The notes under the pieces are model-generated. The model was given only the letters and a program-made list of their open reading frames with translations, made no database searches and was not told the DNA's origin. Below are positions 34,532 to 47,043 of a DNA stretch of 64,000 bases, piece after piece. The stretch's first letter is position 1. Each line of letters opens with the position of its first letter. The stretch is from positions 1-64,000 of the forward strand of contig CALYLX010000160.1 of the NCBI GenBank assembly GCA_944990035.1, read 5' to 3'. This DNA is from Clitopilus passeckerianus (taxonomy: Eukaryota; Basidiomycota; Agaricomycetes; Agaricales; Entolomataceae). Position numbers and translations under genes: made by a program.

Positions 34532-37512
34532 ATGGGTGCTCAGATTCCTCGTTCAGTGCTACAGGATTACACCCCAAATACTCAGGTGAGCTTTCACACT
34601 TGGGCGAAATGTGCTGAGGCTGAATTGGTACCCTTTCTTCGCCTTTCCTATTGGTTTTGTGGTGCTGATGGCTATTACCCCAGACTCGCGTCAGCTGGTT
34701 CGCCCAAAAAGTCTCCAGCATCAAATGCAGGTTCCGTATGTCGCTCTCGTCAACCACCACTAGGAATCACACAGGTCTTGACACCGACATAAAGATTCGA
34801 GCTGCTGGCGGCCGTCTGGGCAACCGGGACGACGCACACGGGTACGAGATGGAGACGATGAAGTCAGGCATGTCCCAGCGCACTACCATGCTTGGAAATA
34901 TAGTCGTGGGCGGTTACACAGTCAACGTACTCAACAAATGGGACCATGGAGGAGATGACGGAGATTTGGTGCTCGACTATGAGAAACCTACGCGGGATAG
35001 AACGACGAGAAAGTTCCCTTTCGGATTCGGAAAGAAGGACGCTCAGGTTTCGCAGCCATTCTTCAAGCTACCTGCCCCTTCACCTGCCTCCCATCGTACT
35101 CAGGTGCAGAGGAGGTCGCCACCGGCTGAGGCAGCTCTCGCCAAGGACAGTCACGTTCGCAGCTTGTTCGCTACCAACCATACCGCCGTGCAAGCGTGTC
35201 CACCAACGGCACCGGTGTCTTCAGAATTGAACGATGATAAGGTCCCTGGTCTAACCAATTCCGTTAACATCGACACCTATTATGACGCTACTCCGATCCC
35301 CAAACCTCATGCCCATCCCACTCCTTCGATTTCCTCCACCGCCGCCGCCGCATATTCAAGCATCTCCTTGAATAGACATAGGCAGGCACAGCGACCAGTT
35401 TGTTCACCGATAACACCCTCCTCGTCGAGTTCTTCAGACTCTGACAGGTCGTATGTGACTGCCGCCTCTCACCTCGTACCGCCTCTGAAAGAGCTGCCGG
35501 ATTCTTCTGTCTCGACATCAGCAACGCCAACACCTAATTCGGACACTCTACGCTACCCTACAGGCAAAGCAAGAGAGATGAAGTGGAGCAGAGATGTGCG
35601 ATTGTCCCTCACATTGCCGTTGGATATTTTACCCAACAAATCCACCGCTACGCGACCGCCGACGTTGGACCTTGACCACAGGAATACCCCAAATGCTCGC
35701 TACGACTCGTCACATACTGAAGGGTTGCAGAAGAAGGACCTGAAGGGTAAAGGGAAGCTGAAGCCATGGCAGTCAGAGCATGGTGAACTTGACGAAGCCA
35801 TCGATACGGACACCGACAAGACTCCAACGCTCTCCGAGTCCACCCTGGGCTCATGGAAGGGCTATTATCAAGATTACGTCTCTTCCAAGTCGATTCCTTT
35901 GTCCAAGGCAACCGACGTGAAAACGCGACTACATGGCGTTCCGTTCCCTACACTGCAATCCCTACCTCCGTCGTCTTTTGCTAGCACATCGCTACGGCCT
36001 CAAGGTTCCTCCGCCTCGAGTAGTACTTGGGATGGGCCATCTCGTCTTGGTGTTGGCACTACTGCCAGGATCGGGATCGAGTCAAGATCAAGTATCTACA
36101 AGCATACTTCGAGGAGTATGCTGGAGTTCCGCCCACCCTTGGAAGAAGAGCCATCACAAAGGTGCTCGTCCAGAGTTGGCCAACCAACAGCTGACGATGT
36201 TGGTACTACTCTGCTGTCGCTACCGAGAGGGAAGAGGAAACATCACATCAGCAAACCGCCGCCGTATCTGGCTGTAGTGGAAGTTCGCCGGACCGAACCA
36301 AAGGAAATCTACTTACCCAAACTGTCCTCACGTCGAAGACACTCCCTCCCTACCTTCAACTCTACCGCCGACCCTCCTCCATACCCCTCACTCTTTCCGC
36401 GCCATAACTTCCGTATCGAACCCAGAGATGACGAAGGTCGTGAACGCTTGCCTCAGTATACCAACCATATCTTCATGTGTGGTGTTGTTCCTATGAAGAT
36501 GGAGTTCCTTTCAGCTGGCGTTCAGGCTGGTGATAGGAGATGGAGGAAGGTAGTCTGCGTACTAGAGGGGACCTCCTTCAAGGTGTACAAGCATCGACCT
36601 GTAGTTCACAGTTCTGTCCTTGGAGATTGGTGGAGGTCCAGGAGGTCTAGGGCCGCAAGAGATCCGGCAGGTCCTTCAACCTCAGCAGTTAACGTTGCCT
36701 CAGGCTCCCAGGTGAACGAAGCATCTGGATCGCACGGTGTCGCCCCAACCAGGTCGAGGTTTAGCCACCTTGCCTCTCTGTTCAAGCCTGAGCATGTTCA
36801 TACCCGTTCGGAGGGTGATTCGACGGCTCCTTCTTCGACCACTACCCCTACCTTTCGACCATTCCTCATCCCTCCCAGGAATTCAAACGACTCGTCAGGA
36901 TCTGCCAGTTCCGACTTCGGAGAAAGCTCCCAGCATCCCTCAGTGGCCAACATTGGAACTGCTGCTACACAATCCATCAGGACAACGAGACCTTCCTCTT
37001 CGGTCGCCCACGAACGAGTCTCACCCACGCCATCTGATACCCCAAATTTGCCCAGCGAGCGCCCTTCCAGAACTCGCACCACTATCGTCGGTATCGGGAC
37101 CGCCGGTCGCCCTGGTCCTCTTCAACCACCCTCCGAAACTGGGGAGCTACTCAGGACATACTCACTACAACGTGCCGTGGCTGGGTTCGCGTACGATTAC
37201 ACCAAGAGGAAGAACGCTATTCGAGTCCGTTTGGATGGCGAGCAGTTCTTGATGCAGACCAGTGGTATGGTGGAGTTGGTGGCGTGGGTTGAGGTAAGGA
37301 GCTTGTCTTCAAATCTGAGTCTCACGCTAATGCGATTACAGGCTCTGCAAGCTGGTGCAGATGTTGCACTTGACCTTGACGAAAGGCCGATGCCTAGGGG
37401 ACCTCGTTTACCGAGAGGACGTCGCCGACCGCCACCACGACGTCCTCTGATCGAGGCTCCTCTTCCCGAGGTTTCGCAACATACATCGATATCGACGGAT
37501 ACTACATGCTAA
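34532..37512 (+). CDS. PH-domain protein, tandem copy B (full length)
   Basis: Three exons (34532-34585, 34684-37293, 37342-37512) splice to 944 residues. The short first exon (MGAQIPRSVLQDYTPNTQ) is joined in frame to TRVSWFAQKVSSIKCRFRMS. Residues about 20-600 are mostly disordered and Ser/Thr/Pro rich. The PH domain begins at about 607 (LPQYTNHIFMCGVVPMKMEF, then RRWRKVVCVLEGTSFKVYKH). It is interrupted by a Ser-rich insert of about 180 residues and resumes at about 837 (TGELLRTYSLQRAVAGFAYD, KRKNAIRVRLDGEQFLMQTS). It ends with the helix WVEALQAGADVALDLDERPM and an Arg/Pro-rich tail. It probably binds membranes or lipids; the partner is unknown. The last intron (48 bases) keeps frame even if retained. 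Confidence 0.78.
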
Positions 37513-37827
37513 GCCTATGGCCCTTTAATCTCTTTCTAGTTTTGTTTGGTGGGTCTGCTTTAAGTTCCTACGTACGAATACCCTTTCGATCTATGGTGTC
37601 TCCTCATTGACATATATCGAATATGACCATCTACCTTGCATTATCCAAGTAATTGCATTAATGATCAATTGAATACTTTGAATCGACAATTATTGAATTA
37701 GCGGTATGTCCCGATTCTCAGATGCTGAGCGGAAAGTCATGCAAATTTCCTACAAATTAATACAATGATACACACGAAAACAAGTAGCTCAATCGTCGCC
37801 ATTCCTTGTGATTTATGATCCGCCATA
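37513..37827. other. Convergent intergenic region
   Basis: 315 bases between PH gene B (+) and transporter copy B (-). It contains the right end of duplicated unit B and AT-rich 3' flanks. No other feature is seen. Confidence 0.45.
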
Positions 37828-39659
37828 TTAATCGACCTTGATAGGCCTCTTGGGTACTAATGCCCACATAATGGTCATGAACGCCATCATAGCTACCACC
37901 CTATCCCAGTATCCTCAGCGCTCAATCTCGTCAGGAAAAGAGAGTATACTCACAGCGGTTGCAAACTCTTGATGCCAAATCTCGACGAAAGGGCACCAGT
38001 CATAAACGGGAAGACAGCACTTCCGGCTTGGCCAAAGCCTGCTATCCACCCAATGGAACCAGTTAGAATCCATGGGGGGAGTACGCGGCCCGAGACGTTC
38101 ATTGTGATTGGGTACATCGGACCGAGGAGCATGCCCACGATGGAAACAGCGACAGCGTCTCCGACGAGTGAAGGTACGAGCCAAACGACCAATTCGAGGC
38201 TTGAGAGACAAATTGAGTGTGAGAGATGATATAATGAAGGAAGGGGCCTACCCTATTGCGAGGATGGCATAGAGGAAGATGACGCGAGCTTCGCCAACCT
38301 GTATTGGAATTAGCTACTGAGAATTCCAGCGGCGGTCGTGGCTGATGTAACGGACCTTCTTGTTCACCCAGAGAAGGGCCACTCTGCCAAACATGAGACC
38401 TCCGAAGAATCCGGCAGAGACGTATCCCGAAGACGCGCCTCCACCGCGTTGTTCGATGATGAAGGTGACGATCCATCCTCCGATGGTGACCTCAACGCCG
38501 ACGTAGACCCAGATGAAGAAGGCAAGAAGATGTACGTTCTTGTGCTTCAGAATTTGTGAGAACGTGCCACCGGATTGCTCTTCTTGAACGGCAGTTGGAG
38601 GTATGCCGATATCCTGCAAGCATTCTAATACCCATTAATATGAGAATATTATGGGTGGATGACACATGGAGACTCACGCTGATGGTTCTTGAATCGGAAG
38701 ATAAGCACGAGGATGATGGTGTTTGACAGTGCGATTCCGAGAGAGATGAGGTAGAAGAACGACCAGTGCTTCATCTGGGCAAACTGGGTTGCAACGAGAG
38801 GTGCTGCTAGAGCTCCAGCTCCTGCAGATTTCAGTCAATAACGACTTTTTATTCAACATAATCGACTCGCCATAGGCCGCGTGGAGGAAGCCCATTCTGT
38901 GTTCTGAGTTGGGTATGCTAGCAACGAAGCCATTGGCTTGTGCGTCCTGCATCGCCACTCCGACACCGTTTATCATGTACGATATCACGAAGACCGGGAA
39001 TGGTAGGGCTGGAGCCTGTAAGGTGTATGCCACTACCTGCATTAGTGAACCTGGTGCAGATGGACAGTTTTAGACTGAACAGGGCGCAGAAGCCAAGACG
39101 ATCGTACCTAGGACGAGAACCTGGACAGACATATAAGAAGGAGTTGAGCAAAGTATCGTCATCAACACATACTTTTCCGAAGCCCATCTTCTCTGAGAGA
39201 GGCACATTCAGGAGTGCCCCTCCAACAAATCCCTGTGTAACGTCAATCCCTGGCTTAAGTTACCGGGTAAAAGATGAGACGTACGACACATGCCAGAACG
39301 AATAGCAGGGATACCACAGCAAATCCAACCTTGAGTACGTGTCAATATCACACGGTTGGTTCAACAGCGAACAAGAAAGGCTAACATGGTAAACTTCACG
39401 GATTCGAGGAAGAAGAGGTCCAGTAGTACCATCATTCCAGCCAGCCAAGAAGAGCGTCCAGCAGAGTGTGCAAAACTGTATGTTTGCCAGTTTCTTTTGT
39501 TTTGCAGTCTTTGGTCCAGATGGGAGGTCTTTCTGAGAACCAGACTCAGATTCCTTCACAGAAGCAGTTTTCGACACGACAGGCGCAACATAGTCCTCAG
39601 CAATTTGCTTCCGAGGGTCTCCTTCCTACTTCAGCAAGTTCGATCGAGTCTTGGGACAT
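37828..39659 (-). pseudogene. FHS-type MFS transporter, copy B, two frame breaks
   Basis: Closest to copies C and D downstream. The ATG at 39657-39659 starts MSQDSIELAEVGR, but an extra base relative to copy C near 39630 leads to a stop. The in-frame continuation (DPRKQIAEDYVAPVVSKTAS) has no ATG. TM1 (CTLCWTLFLAGWNDGTTGPL) and the rest are well conserved: VFVISYMINGVGVAMQDAQA, VYVGVEVTIGGWIVTFIIEQ, SSGYVSAGFFGGLMFGRVAL and GSIGWIAGFGQAGSAVFPFM. A second defect lies at the exon end after LLFVLAC near 39290. There copy B reads GCATGTCGTACGT where C and D encode C-V before the intron, so no GT-AG pair keeps the frame. Recent inactivation is likely. Confidence 0.66.
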
Positions 39660-40745
39660 TTTGGACACCAGAATAGTCTCCAAAGGCAAACAGAGGGCGT
39701 TGTGGGGAAATGCGGGGAGTAGGACCTGGTGTCGTTGAAAGGGGCGGACGTCCGTGATATGAGAAATTCTTGAAAATATTCCAGAGATATATTATCCCTC
39801 ACGGTTGAAACTCTCAATCGGGGTCGGCGCTTAGTCATCACATCTCCTTCGGCCACCCCACTGAGTGAGCTCCAGAGCTCAGTTCCGTATCTGAACACAA
39901 ATTATTGGATATAGACATGGCTGAACACATAATTGTTGAGGATATGAGCTTTTCTACCAGAAATGCTAGGAGTGCTTCAACGAACTCAGGCAATCTGTTA
40001 TTATCGCCCCAATTAGGCAAGTGTCACGCCTCGTCACGATTTGGCTGGAGAACCGTGACAAACTGTGACTGGCCGACGCTTGACGACCCTGGTTGAAGTA
40101 GAAGGCAGCTGATGGTGGGTCCTCAATTGTGTAAACAGATGACTCGGATGGCCAGAATTTCCAACTCCCGAATCCAGTTCTGGTTAAAAGGAGTTAAAAG
40201 AGGCTACGTCGGAAGAATCTCGGAATTTGTGAACTTGGTTGATAGACCCGAATGGCGTGCTAAGCGACACTGCTGACTGGTGCGGTTCCCTGACCCCCTC
40301 CATGATGTTCGTATGGATGAATCGTTCGTATTCACTTGTCGAGGGAAGGGCGAAGACTTGTTTAGTGGAAAACCTTGAAGTCGTTGCTTGATTTAATATG
40401 GAGGATTGAGAATCTACCACAGATGCCATCTTCAGGAGCAGAGATCCTAGGTATATTATGGGCATGGCCTGTGACAGAATTGGGGGCAGGGCGCCAGAAT
40501 AGTCATGTGGGCTCAAAGTAATTCAGTCATTTGACAGGTCGTCTTGACCCTGATAAGTGTCATAAAGGCCATCATCGTCACTATACTACATGATTTCTAG
40601 AAACATAATCAATCGGAAACAAGGAGGAACTCGAAGCAGCTGAGAAATGGCCAGGGGACATAGGTTCTCCATAGTACAAACTCCTATACAGCAGAAGAAA
40701 ATGAAAGTAAGCGATAGCGCTTTTTTGGTTCGTGATACCGAGAAT
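39660..40745. other. Intergenic between transporter copies B and C
   Basis: About 1.1 kb holding the 5' flank of copy B and 3' flank of copy C. AAGAGGCTACGTCGGAA at 40199-40215 resembles AAGAGGCTACCTCGGAA, found about 85-100 bases upstream of copy C. In B it lies about 540 bases upstream, so roughly 430 bases appear to have been inserted or kept between it and the copy B start. No transposon ends are seen. Confidence 0.4.
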
Positions 40746-42646
40746 CTAATCCGCTTTGATAGGTCGCTTGGGTACTATTGCCCACATAATAGCCATCAGC
40801 GCTATCATTGCTACCATCCTATTCCAACATCCTCGTTCGTCAGACACTTCTTGGCGAAAGGTATAGAACTACTCACAGTGGTTGCAAGCTCTTGATACCA
40901 AACCTCGACGAAAGAGCACCAGTCATTAATGGGAATACGGCACTTCCAGCTTGCCCAAAACCCGCAATCCACCCGATGGCGCCAGTGAGAATCCAGTGGG
41001 GAGGACGCGGCCTGCTACATTCATTGTGATCGGGTACACTGGACCAAGTAGCAGTCCGACAAGGAGACCGCGACCGCGTCTCCGACTATGGACGGGACAA
41101 GCCATACAACCAATTCAAGACTACAAAACCAGGGTCAGTGAAGGGGAAGAAGGGCAGCAAAGAAACTCACGCAATTGCCAGAATGGCGTAGATGAAGATG
41201 ACGCGAGATTCTCCGACCTATAAAACCACTTAATACATCGTTCCTGCCATAGGTAACCAATGCATCACACCTTCTTGTTCACCCATAAGAGAGCCACTCT
41301 GCCGACCATGAGGCCACCGAAAAAGCCAGCAGAAACGTACCCGGAGGATGGCCCACCACCACGTTGGTCGATGATGAAGGTGACGATCCATCCTCCGATG
41401 GTAACCTCGACACCAACGTAGACCCAGATAAAGAATGCGATGAGGTGCACATTTTTCTGCTTCAGGATTTGCGAAAATGTGGCGCTTGACTGATTTTCTT
41501 GTACAGGGCCGAGAGAGATGCCAATATCCTGCAGACACTCTGAGGAGCTCGGCTCGTCAGTAAGAGAAATAGGGGAGAGCTAAGGAAGGGAACTCACGCT
41601 GGTGGGATTTGAATCGGAAGACGACGGCCAGCATGATAGAATTTGAGATTGCAATCCCAAGGGTGATCAGGTAGTAATACGACCAGTGTTTCATCTGCGC
41701 GAACTGTGTCGAAACAAGAGGGGCAACCAGAGCTCCAGCGCCTGTTAAGCCATTTCAGTTTCATATTAGTGTGAAAGGGGGTCATCGACTAACCGTAGGC
41801 AGCGTGAAGGAAGCCCATTCTTTGTTCCGAGTTAGGTATGCTGGCAACGTACCCATTGGAGTGAGCGTCCTGTGGGTCACCAGAGTTTCGTTCAGTGATA
41901 CGATTACACCTAGAGGCATGGTTCACGCACCTGCATCGCTAATCCGAAGCCGTTGAGCATGTGCGTTATTACAAAGACAGGGAAAGGTAGGCCGGGTGCC
42001 TGCAAGCAGGATGCCACCACATTCAGTAGCGAAGCTGATATGGATTAATCGACTTTGTATAAAATGAGGGAATGCAAGTCATCGTACCTAGGACGAGAAC
42101 CTAGAAGGCCATTAGAGACGCCCGAAGGAAATATGCTAATAACAAAGAACGGACCTTCCCAAAGCCAAGCTTTGCCGACAGAGGTACATTCGTAAGTGAT
42201 CCCGCGACGGCACCCTATGCAGAATTGCCATCAACCAGAAGGCAATGGCTAAGAGGAGACATACAACGCAGGAAAGAACAAATAGCAGAGACGCGACGGT
42301 AAATCCAATCTTCGGGGCATGTCAACGTTGCTCGGCTAATTCAACGGCGAGCAAAAATGATCCTTACCCGATAGAATTCACGGATTCGAGGAAGAAGTGG
42401 GCCAGTAGATCCATCGTTCCAGCCAGCGAGGAATATTGTCCAGCAGAGAGTACAAAACTGAATATTAGCCAATCTTTGCTGTTTCCTTGTTTTCGGCGCA
42501 TTTGTAACGTCTTTCTGGGAGTCAGAGTCAGATTCCTCTTTCAAGGAAGCTGTTTTTGGAACGACAGGTGCAATATATTCTTCTGTAATGTGTTTTCGAG
42601 GAATATCTCTTCCTACTTCCGTCAGTTCTATCGATTTTTGCGACAT
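40746..42646 (-). pseudogene. FHS-type MFS transporter, copy C, frame-broken near the C-terminus
   Basis: It starts at the ATG 42644-42646 (MSQKSIELTEVGRDIPRKHI), with TM1 CTLCWTIFLAGWNDGSTGPL. Exons through LELVVWLVPSIVGDAVAVS are in frame. Conserved blocks include FRFKSHQECLQDIGIS, VYVGVEVTIGGWIVTFIIDQ, PSSGYVSAGFFGGLMVGRVA and LLWVNKKV. Near 41070 one base is missing relative to copy B, so the frame ends in a stop. The intended sequence resumes in another frame (LLLGPVYPITMNVAGRVLP). A further base is missing at CTCCCCACTGG near 41000. The remaining helices (SIGW-like GAIGWIAGFGQAGSAVFP) and C-tail (WAIVPKRPIKAD) are present but out of frame. Loss of the last three helices would inactivate the carrier. 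Confidence 0.66.
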
Positions 42647-43036
42647 TTTGGCTGGTGCTGTTACCGATAACAAAAGGAGGGGGCGCCGCGGGGATGAGAA
42701 GGGAGGAGACTGGAGAAGCTGATGATATATCGTTAAGAGGCTACCTCGGAAAGATGTCGGAATAACTCGGCGTCTAATTGTTAGGACCTGAGTAGATGCT
42801 AACCGGTAACTTGTAAGAACGGTTTTCCATGTTCTGACAGTTCAACGATGATTGCCAGTCCAGTCATTTGTTTTCTTGAATACTCCTTACTCCTGTACTC
42901 GGCGAAGATAACAAAGGAGACTTAATTCCGAACGAATGAACCGCCATTATGGAGGCCTTCTTTAATTACTGGGGGTACAAACGATGGCAGAGGTGAGTAA
43001 TGGCGCAATAGTGCTCATGTGAGAGGCTTCAGGGAA
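42647..43036. other. Intergenic between transporter copies C and D
   Basis: 390 bases: the promoter of copy C, including AAGAGGCTACCTCGGAA near 42734-42750, and the 3' flank of copy D. No gene is seen. Confidence 0.4.
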
Positions 43037-45058
43037 TCAGTCCTCCTTCCTAACCCGCCTGGGAACCAGGGCCCACATGAGTGTCATAAACGCCATCATT
43101 GCCACCAGCCTTAAAAACAGGATCAAAGTGGGTTAATGATTTAGAGAAGGATTCGATCGGAATGAAAAAGGAACTCACAACGGCTGAAGACTCTTCGTGC
43201 CGAATCTCGAGGAAAGAGCACCAGTCATGAAGGGGAACACCGCACTCCCTGCTTGACCGAAACCAGCGATCCATCCGATAGAACCTGTAAGGATCCCTCT
43301 GGGTAGGACGCGACTGGCTTGGTTCATCGTGATAGGATATATAGGTCCAAGAAGGACCCCAACGATGGAGACGGCAACAGCGTCAGCGATGAACGAGGGA
43401 ACAAGCCACACGACGAGTTCCAAGCTGACGAAAGAGTCAGCAGGTAGAGAAGAAATCTAGAAGGGCCAAGACGCACCCGATCGCAAGGACACAATAGAGG
43501 AAGATCACGCGGTGTTCTCCGACCTACAACGCTGCTTTAACATCTTCAAGCTTCAGTTTCAAGGTTAGATGGACTTACCATACGGTTTAACCAAAGGAGG
43601 GCGACGCGTCCGAACATGAGGCCTATAAAAAGTGATGAAATAAACGTCGATGCTCATTACCCACTATGAATCGCAAAACTCACCTCCAAAGAATCCGGCA
43701 GAAACGTATCCAGCGGACCCACCTGCACCACGTTGCTCTTGGAGGAACGTTACGATCCACCCTATGATTTGGAATGAATGTCAAGTTTTTCGACAGCTAG
43801 GATCTATAAGGACGTGCATACCTCCAATAGTAACCTCGGTACCAACGTATACCAAGATGAAGAACGCCAGGAGATGCACGTGCTTATGTTTCAGAATCTG
43901 GAGGAAAGTGCTCGATTTGTCCTCATGTGCTGAAACGGATTGGCCGATCTCCTCGAGGCATTCTTCATTGCGAAGTGACCGAGTCAGTGTGAGATATTAT
44001 TGCAATCTGAAGGGACGTACCATCCTGTGTCTTGAACCTGAATACAGCGGCAATAACGAGAACGTTTGAGATGGCGATTCCAAGAGATATGAGGTAGTGG
44101 AATGACCAGTGCTTGAGCTCGGCGAACTGGGTCGCAACCAGAGGAGCGGCCAATGCACCCGCGCCTGAAGTGGCTGTTAGCCAATTGTTCGGATAGCTTT
44201 GAGTAAATGGGACATACCATAAGCTGCGTGCAGGACACCCATCTTAGCTTCAGGGTTATCGTTGAAGCTAGCCACATATCCGTTTGCTTGGGCATCCTGA
44301 GCGCAAGGTCAATAAAGTTCAGGTCAAACGTAGCAAACGGTCCGAACTTGAATAGCCATTCCAACACCATTGATCATGAACGAGATTACGAAGGCGGGGA
44401 ATGGTAAAGCTGGCGCTTGAAGAATGTACGCGATGACTTGGAATGTAGCACCTGGAGTCGTTGATGCACTCTAAGCATTCAGCAAGGCGCGATGGATACA
44501 GCAATCCTCACCAAGTGCCATAACCTGGATACAAGAGGTTAGTCTTTGTTCGGTCAACTTAGCCAGCAAAATGGAGTTTTACCTTTCCGAAACCATATCT
44601 TTCAGACAGTGGCACATTCAAGAGGGCGCCGCTAACAAAACCCTGCCGTTCTCATCAGCCAATCGTCCAGATGTATTGAGTGTAGTCGAACTAACCACGC
44701 AAGCGAGAACGAAGAGCAAGGAGACGACTGCGAAACCAACCTAGATGCAATATTGTCAGCTCCTGCAATAGATGTTCTTTCAACGAAGACATACATGATA
44801 AACATCGCGAATCCGGGGTAGAAGCGGCCCAGTCGAACCGTCGTTCCATCCCGAGAGGAATAGCATCCAGCACAGGGCCAAGAACTGGATCCTAGCTGTG
44901 GCAATCTGTTTCTTCGTCTTGGGAGTATTCACGGCAGTGGAAGCGGTAGAGGGCGTCCGGGAAGGTCCGGTTGAGGCGCCGAGCTCAGTTTCCTCTGTGG
45001 TCAATTTCATTGGCGTGTCTCGCCTGAGCTCTTCCAACTCTATCGCAGATTGGGACAT
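43037..45058 (-). CDS. FHS-type MFS transporter, copy D, intact
   Basis: The one apparently functional member of the three-gene tandem array. ATG at 45056-45058, stop at 43037-43039. The N-tail has the array's MSQSAIELEELRRDTP start. TM1 reads LALCWMLFLSGWNDGSTGPL. About a dozen introns were followed. Each joins in frame, for example after VLAC-V and in ATIGG-type EVTIGG, where D has an intron that B and C lack. Conserved blocks are VGFAVVSLLFVLACVGFVSG, INGVGMAIQDAQANGYVASF, GGSAGYVSAGFFGGLMFGRV and TGSIGWIAGFGQAGSAVFPF. The C-tail is LVPRRVRKED. Plasma-membrane uptake of a sugar or similar solute is inferred from the FHS-like pattern. Substrate unknown. Confidence 0.82.
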
Positions 45059-47043
45059 TTGTAGCTCTTATATGAGTGCTTTGCACTTTTATGGTGAGTA
45101 TTATAGAGAGTATGTGGTGCTGATGCGGGCTCTGGGGAGGAAGGATTGCATCTTGCGACGAGGAAGAGGAGAACCTTTATACGGCAAAACCTCGGAGTTT
45201 CTGATGACCCATAAAAAGCGCCACACTCTTCAGCCGGACGACGTGGATGCTCTGTCGTCACCGAAGGAAGGCCTTCCAAGGCCTTGGAAGCCTTGGCATA
45301 TACGTGGATCTAGTAGGGAAAAAAATCTGGAGAAGAAAGGACACGTTTCATAGGTGGGGTATCGTAATGTACGGGTTCAGTCGTAGGAACTTGGTACCCT
45401 CGCCATTCGCTCCCAAGCCTAAACATCGCTTCACAGGCGTTGACCACTTCGGTTCCCCAAATCCACGTGAACTGGTGAAATGAGTTATATTAACAATCCA
45501 TTAGATACGTATTCAGCTGGCTGCTGACCAGCCTAACGCGAGGATATGGTGATGGAATGGAAAATCACCTTCTACAGGAGGAGCTGCCGCAGCTAGTGGG
45601 AGGCTGGGGTATGAACTTACCTCCAGTGATCAGATCTTTGTGTATTCCGGCGGGTTGTCCGATCTTGGAGGTATTTTGAGCGAACTGACAGGATCGCGAT
45701 CTGCTGGTAATGAATTTGAATCGATTCGCGGACGCCCCCAAGCAGGTGGGCAGGACCATCCCAACTTTGGTGATGAAGCCAAAGCACGCTTCAAATAGCC
45801 ATTCCCAGGAAAGTTGAAACCGGAAGATTTAGGCGTACTGTTTTTGAAATTTGTTGGAGCGACCAAACCTGGCAAGTTGAATAGCTGGGAGAAAGTAGAT
45901 ACATTCGTTCTATGCTGTCCCCGGAGCTAGGCCATTCCTAAGTTCATGGATGGCTCATCTTGTTATGACACTCCTACTTGTGGCGATTTGCAAGTAATTC
46001 TAGTGACGGTGTGAGGGAGAGGCAGGTCCGAAACTTCGGATGTTGCTCCGATACGGTTGAACATCTGGACATGTCCTTTTGAACTAGAAGTGAAGTCGAC
46101 TCAACGCTAGACGCTTCCAGTCTGGGACTTGTTTGTCAATGAGAGAGACCCAGTGACTCTAGTTATTCAGTAGCTCTCCACGAGGCAGCGGGGAGGAGAG
46201 TGGGTCCATGAACAGTTCGCCCAAGGTGGGATATCGGTAGTCGAACGAACAGATACATATTAAGCAAAGATTCAAAGTCCTTCCCAGCTAATACGCAGCA
46301 AGCTTTACATAGAAGACGCTTGAATTGAAGCTAGCCCAAATGATGTCCAAGTTGTTGATCAAGTCGGACATTTCCTTTTTAGACTTGATGTTTGTCGAAA
46401 AAAAAAACAAAGATCTGTTGTTCTCTCGAGTCGACAAAGCCATTGTATTATTTGAACGAGGTACACGACGGAAAACATTTGTACTACTAACCAAGAACAG
46501 ACCAATGAATATGCACAGGCGAAAAATAAGTGATTTGCCATTATAGCTGAATAAATATCAATGCACTGGAGGACGACGGGATTGCTTGAACAACAAACCA
46601 AGAACAAGGTATAATTCGATCAGGTAAAGATGAGTACGGGTAATGAAAACATGATTCAGCTTGTGTCGACAACAATGACCTGGAATGCGATGAAGAACGA
46701 GATATCGGGGGAGAGTGGAATATACAATGTGTGCTTATGTGAGATATGTGAGAGCGTGTGTGATGGTCGTACAATGCAATGCAATGCAGTGCGGTGGATA
46801 GCAAGAATGATCATGCGTGCAATGTTCAGATCACGAGTGGATTGGAAAGGAAACGTGTCCGTCAACCGGAAGTCCGGACAAGGAAGGTGGGGGGTCAGGA
46901 TCAGGTTCGTGCCAGCAGGCTAGCACGTTGCATCATCGACGATGGGTCAGAGGCGGCGGCGGGGAGCACCGTAACCACGAGGCAGAGGTGAAATTTATTC
47001 ACGTCGACACACCAACGCCGAGGGTGAGAGACGTTTCATTTCG
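45059..47043. other. Gene-poor intergenic region
   Basis: About 2 kb. Frames at 44898-45353 (antisense to and upstream of copy D), 46325-46546 and 46630-46923 have no recognisable content. A run of ten A lies at 46400-46409. I see no transposon ends or RNA gene. Confidence 0.4.

Larger units (their letters stand above)
33570..37660. repeat. Tandem duplication, unit B
   Basis: Direct repeat of 29395-33350 in the same orientation. This unit carries the complete PH-domain gene but only the 5' remnant of the membrane-protein gene, the reciprocal of unit A. Confidence 0.8.
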
